From CAYQJV01 sp964417925 (GTDB lineage: Bacteria; Hydrothermota; Tepidihabitantia; B3-TA06; CAYQJV01), in assembly GCA_964417925.1 (NCBI GenBank), contig CAYQJV010000067.1, positions 1 through 5,759 on the forward strand: DNA of 5,759 bases. The letters are read 5' to 3'. The notes under the pieces were generated by a model. The model saw only the letters and a program-made list of their open reading frames with translations. It was not told the origin of the DNA and made no database searches. The position numbers and the translations under genes were made by a program. The number at the start of each line of letters is the position of its first letter. Position 1 is the first letter of the stretch. This document shows positions 5,481 through 5,759 of this stretch, piece after piece.

Positions 5481-5759
5481 GGATATAGGAAAAATAGTTA
5501 CTCGTGTGAAAAGAGGTAGTATAGAATTATTAAATGTTAAATCTTCTTTGAAAGTACATAAAGGAGATAGCATTGCAGTAAATGGTGTATGTCTTACAGT
5601 GGTTGATGAAAAAGAGGATATGTTTTCAGTAGAGGTTGGTCCAGAGACTTTGAAGAAAACAAATATAGGCCTTTTAAAACCTGGAGATATGGTAAATCTG
5701 GAGACTCCTCTTACTTTTTCAAAACCAATTGGAGGGCATATTGTTCAGGGACATGTGGA
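5461..5759 (+). CDS. ribE: Riboflavin synthase alpha chain, 3' end outside window, CTG start
   Basis: Riboflavin synthase converts two molecules of 6,7-dimethyl-8-ribityllumazine into riboflavin plus the pyrimidine that returns to lumazine synthase. The enzyme has two tandem lumazine-binding barrels; the window holds about 99 codons, covering the first barrel and the entry to the second. Visible family motifs are FTGIIEDIG (2-10), GDSIAVNGVCLTVV (35-48, with Cys44), ETLKKTNIG (62-70) and GGHIVQGHV (91-99). Family members begin MFTGIIE, and here the codon at the Met position is CTG (5461-5463). The first ordinary start codon in frame is GTG at 5506, which would remove the conserved FTGIIE that forms part of the active site. 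The gene overlaps ribD by 20 bases and has its own GGAGG. The name follows the ribE convention for the alpha chain; some bacteria call it ribC or ribB. Confidence 0.93.
   Translation, partial: MFTGIIEDIGKIVTRVKRGSIELLNVKSSLKVHKGDSIAVNGVCLTVVDEKEDMFSVEVGPETLKKTNIGLLKPGDMVNLETPLTFSKPIGGHIVQGHV

Noticed and set aside
5506..5508. GTG as the start of ribE
   Set aside because: It would delete the conserved FTGIIEDIG segment, and no Shine-Dalgarno sequence is well placed for it.
5141..5573. Minus-strand open frames in ribD and across the ribD/ribE junction
   Set aside because: They overlap two well-identified riboflavin genes and show no domain or translation signal.

Overview
The window is AT-rich (about one third G+C by eye) and densely packed bacterial DNA. 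Its proteins are rich in Lys, Ile and Glu. This composition suggests a low-GC bacterium, possibly a thermophile such as Dictyoglomi or a WOR-3-like candidate lineage. That placement is an impression, not a demonstrated assignment. There is no rRNA, tRNA, mobile element or CRISPR array, and no gene-free stretch longer than about 80 bases.

Left part, minus strand (positions 3116 down to 1): a near-consensus promoter at 3088-3116 drives a family 2 glycosyltransferase with two C-terminal membrane helices (polyprenyl-phosphate sugar transferase type). It overlaps by 10 bases a GT-B family 4 glycosyltransferase. After a 52-base gap with its own promoter-like sequence lies the 5' part of an FG-GAP/VCBS calcium-binding beta-propeller protein that runs off the left edge. 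This gene appears frameshifted near position 47 and has no signal peptide. The two transferases probably act together in surface polysaccharide or protein glycosylation at the membrane. The propeller protein may be an independent surface protein.

Right part, plus strand (3123 to 5759): serS (seryl-tRNA synthetase) overlaps ribD (bifunctional pyrimidine deaminase/reductase) by the ATGA junction. ribD in turn overlaps ribE (riboflavin synthase alpha chain) by 20 bases, and ribE runs off the right edge. The ribE reading frame appears to begin at a CTG codon placed correctly behind a strong GGAGG.

The two operons diverge from a 78-base region. In it the -35 boxes lie back to back, 6 bases apart, next to a perfect 14-base palindrome. 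The first genes of the transcription units (serS, the GT2 gene, the FG-GAP gene) have no Shine-Dalgarno sequence, and their promoters sit so close to the ATG that the mRNAs should be leaderless or nearly so. The internal genes ribD and ribE do have GGAGG-type ribosome sites. No wholly new system is evident. The most notable points are the leaderless pattern, the palindromic divergent promoter, the CTG start of ribE and the broken propeller gene.
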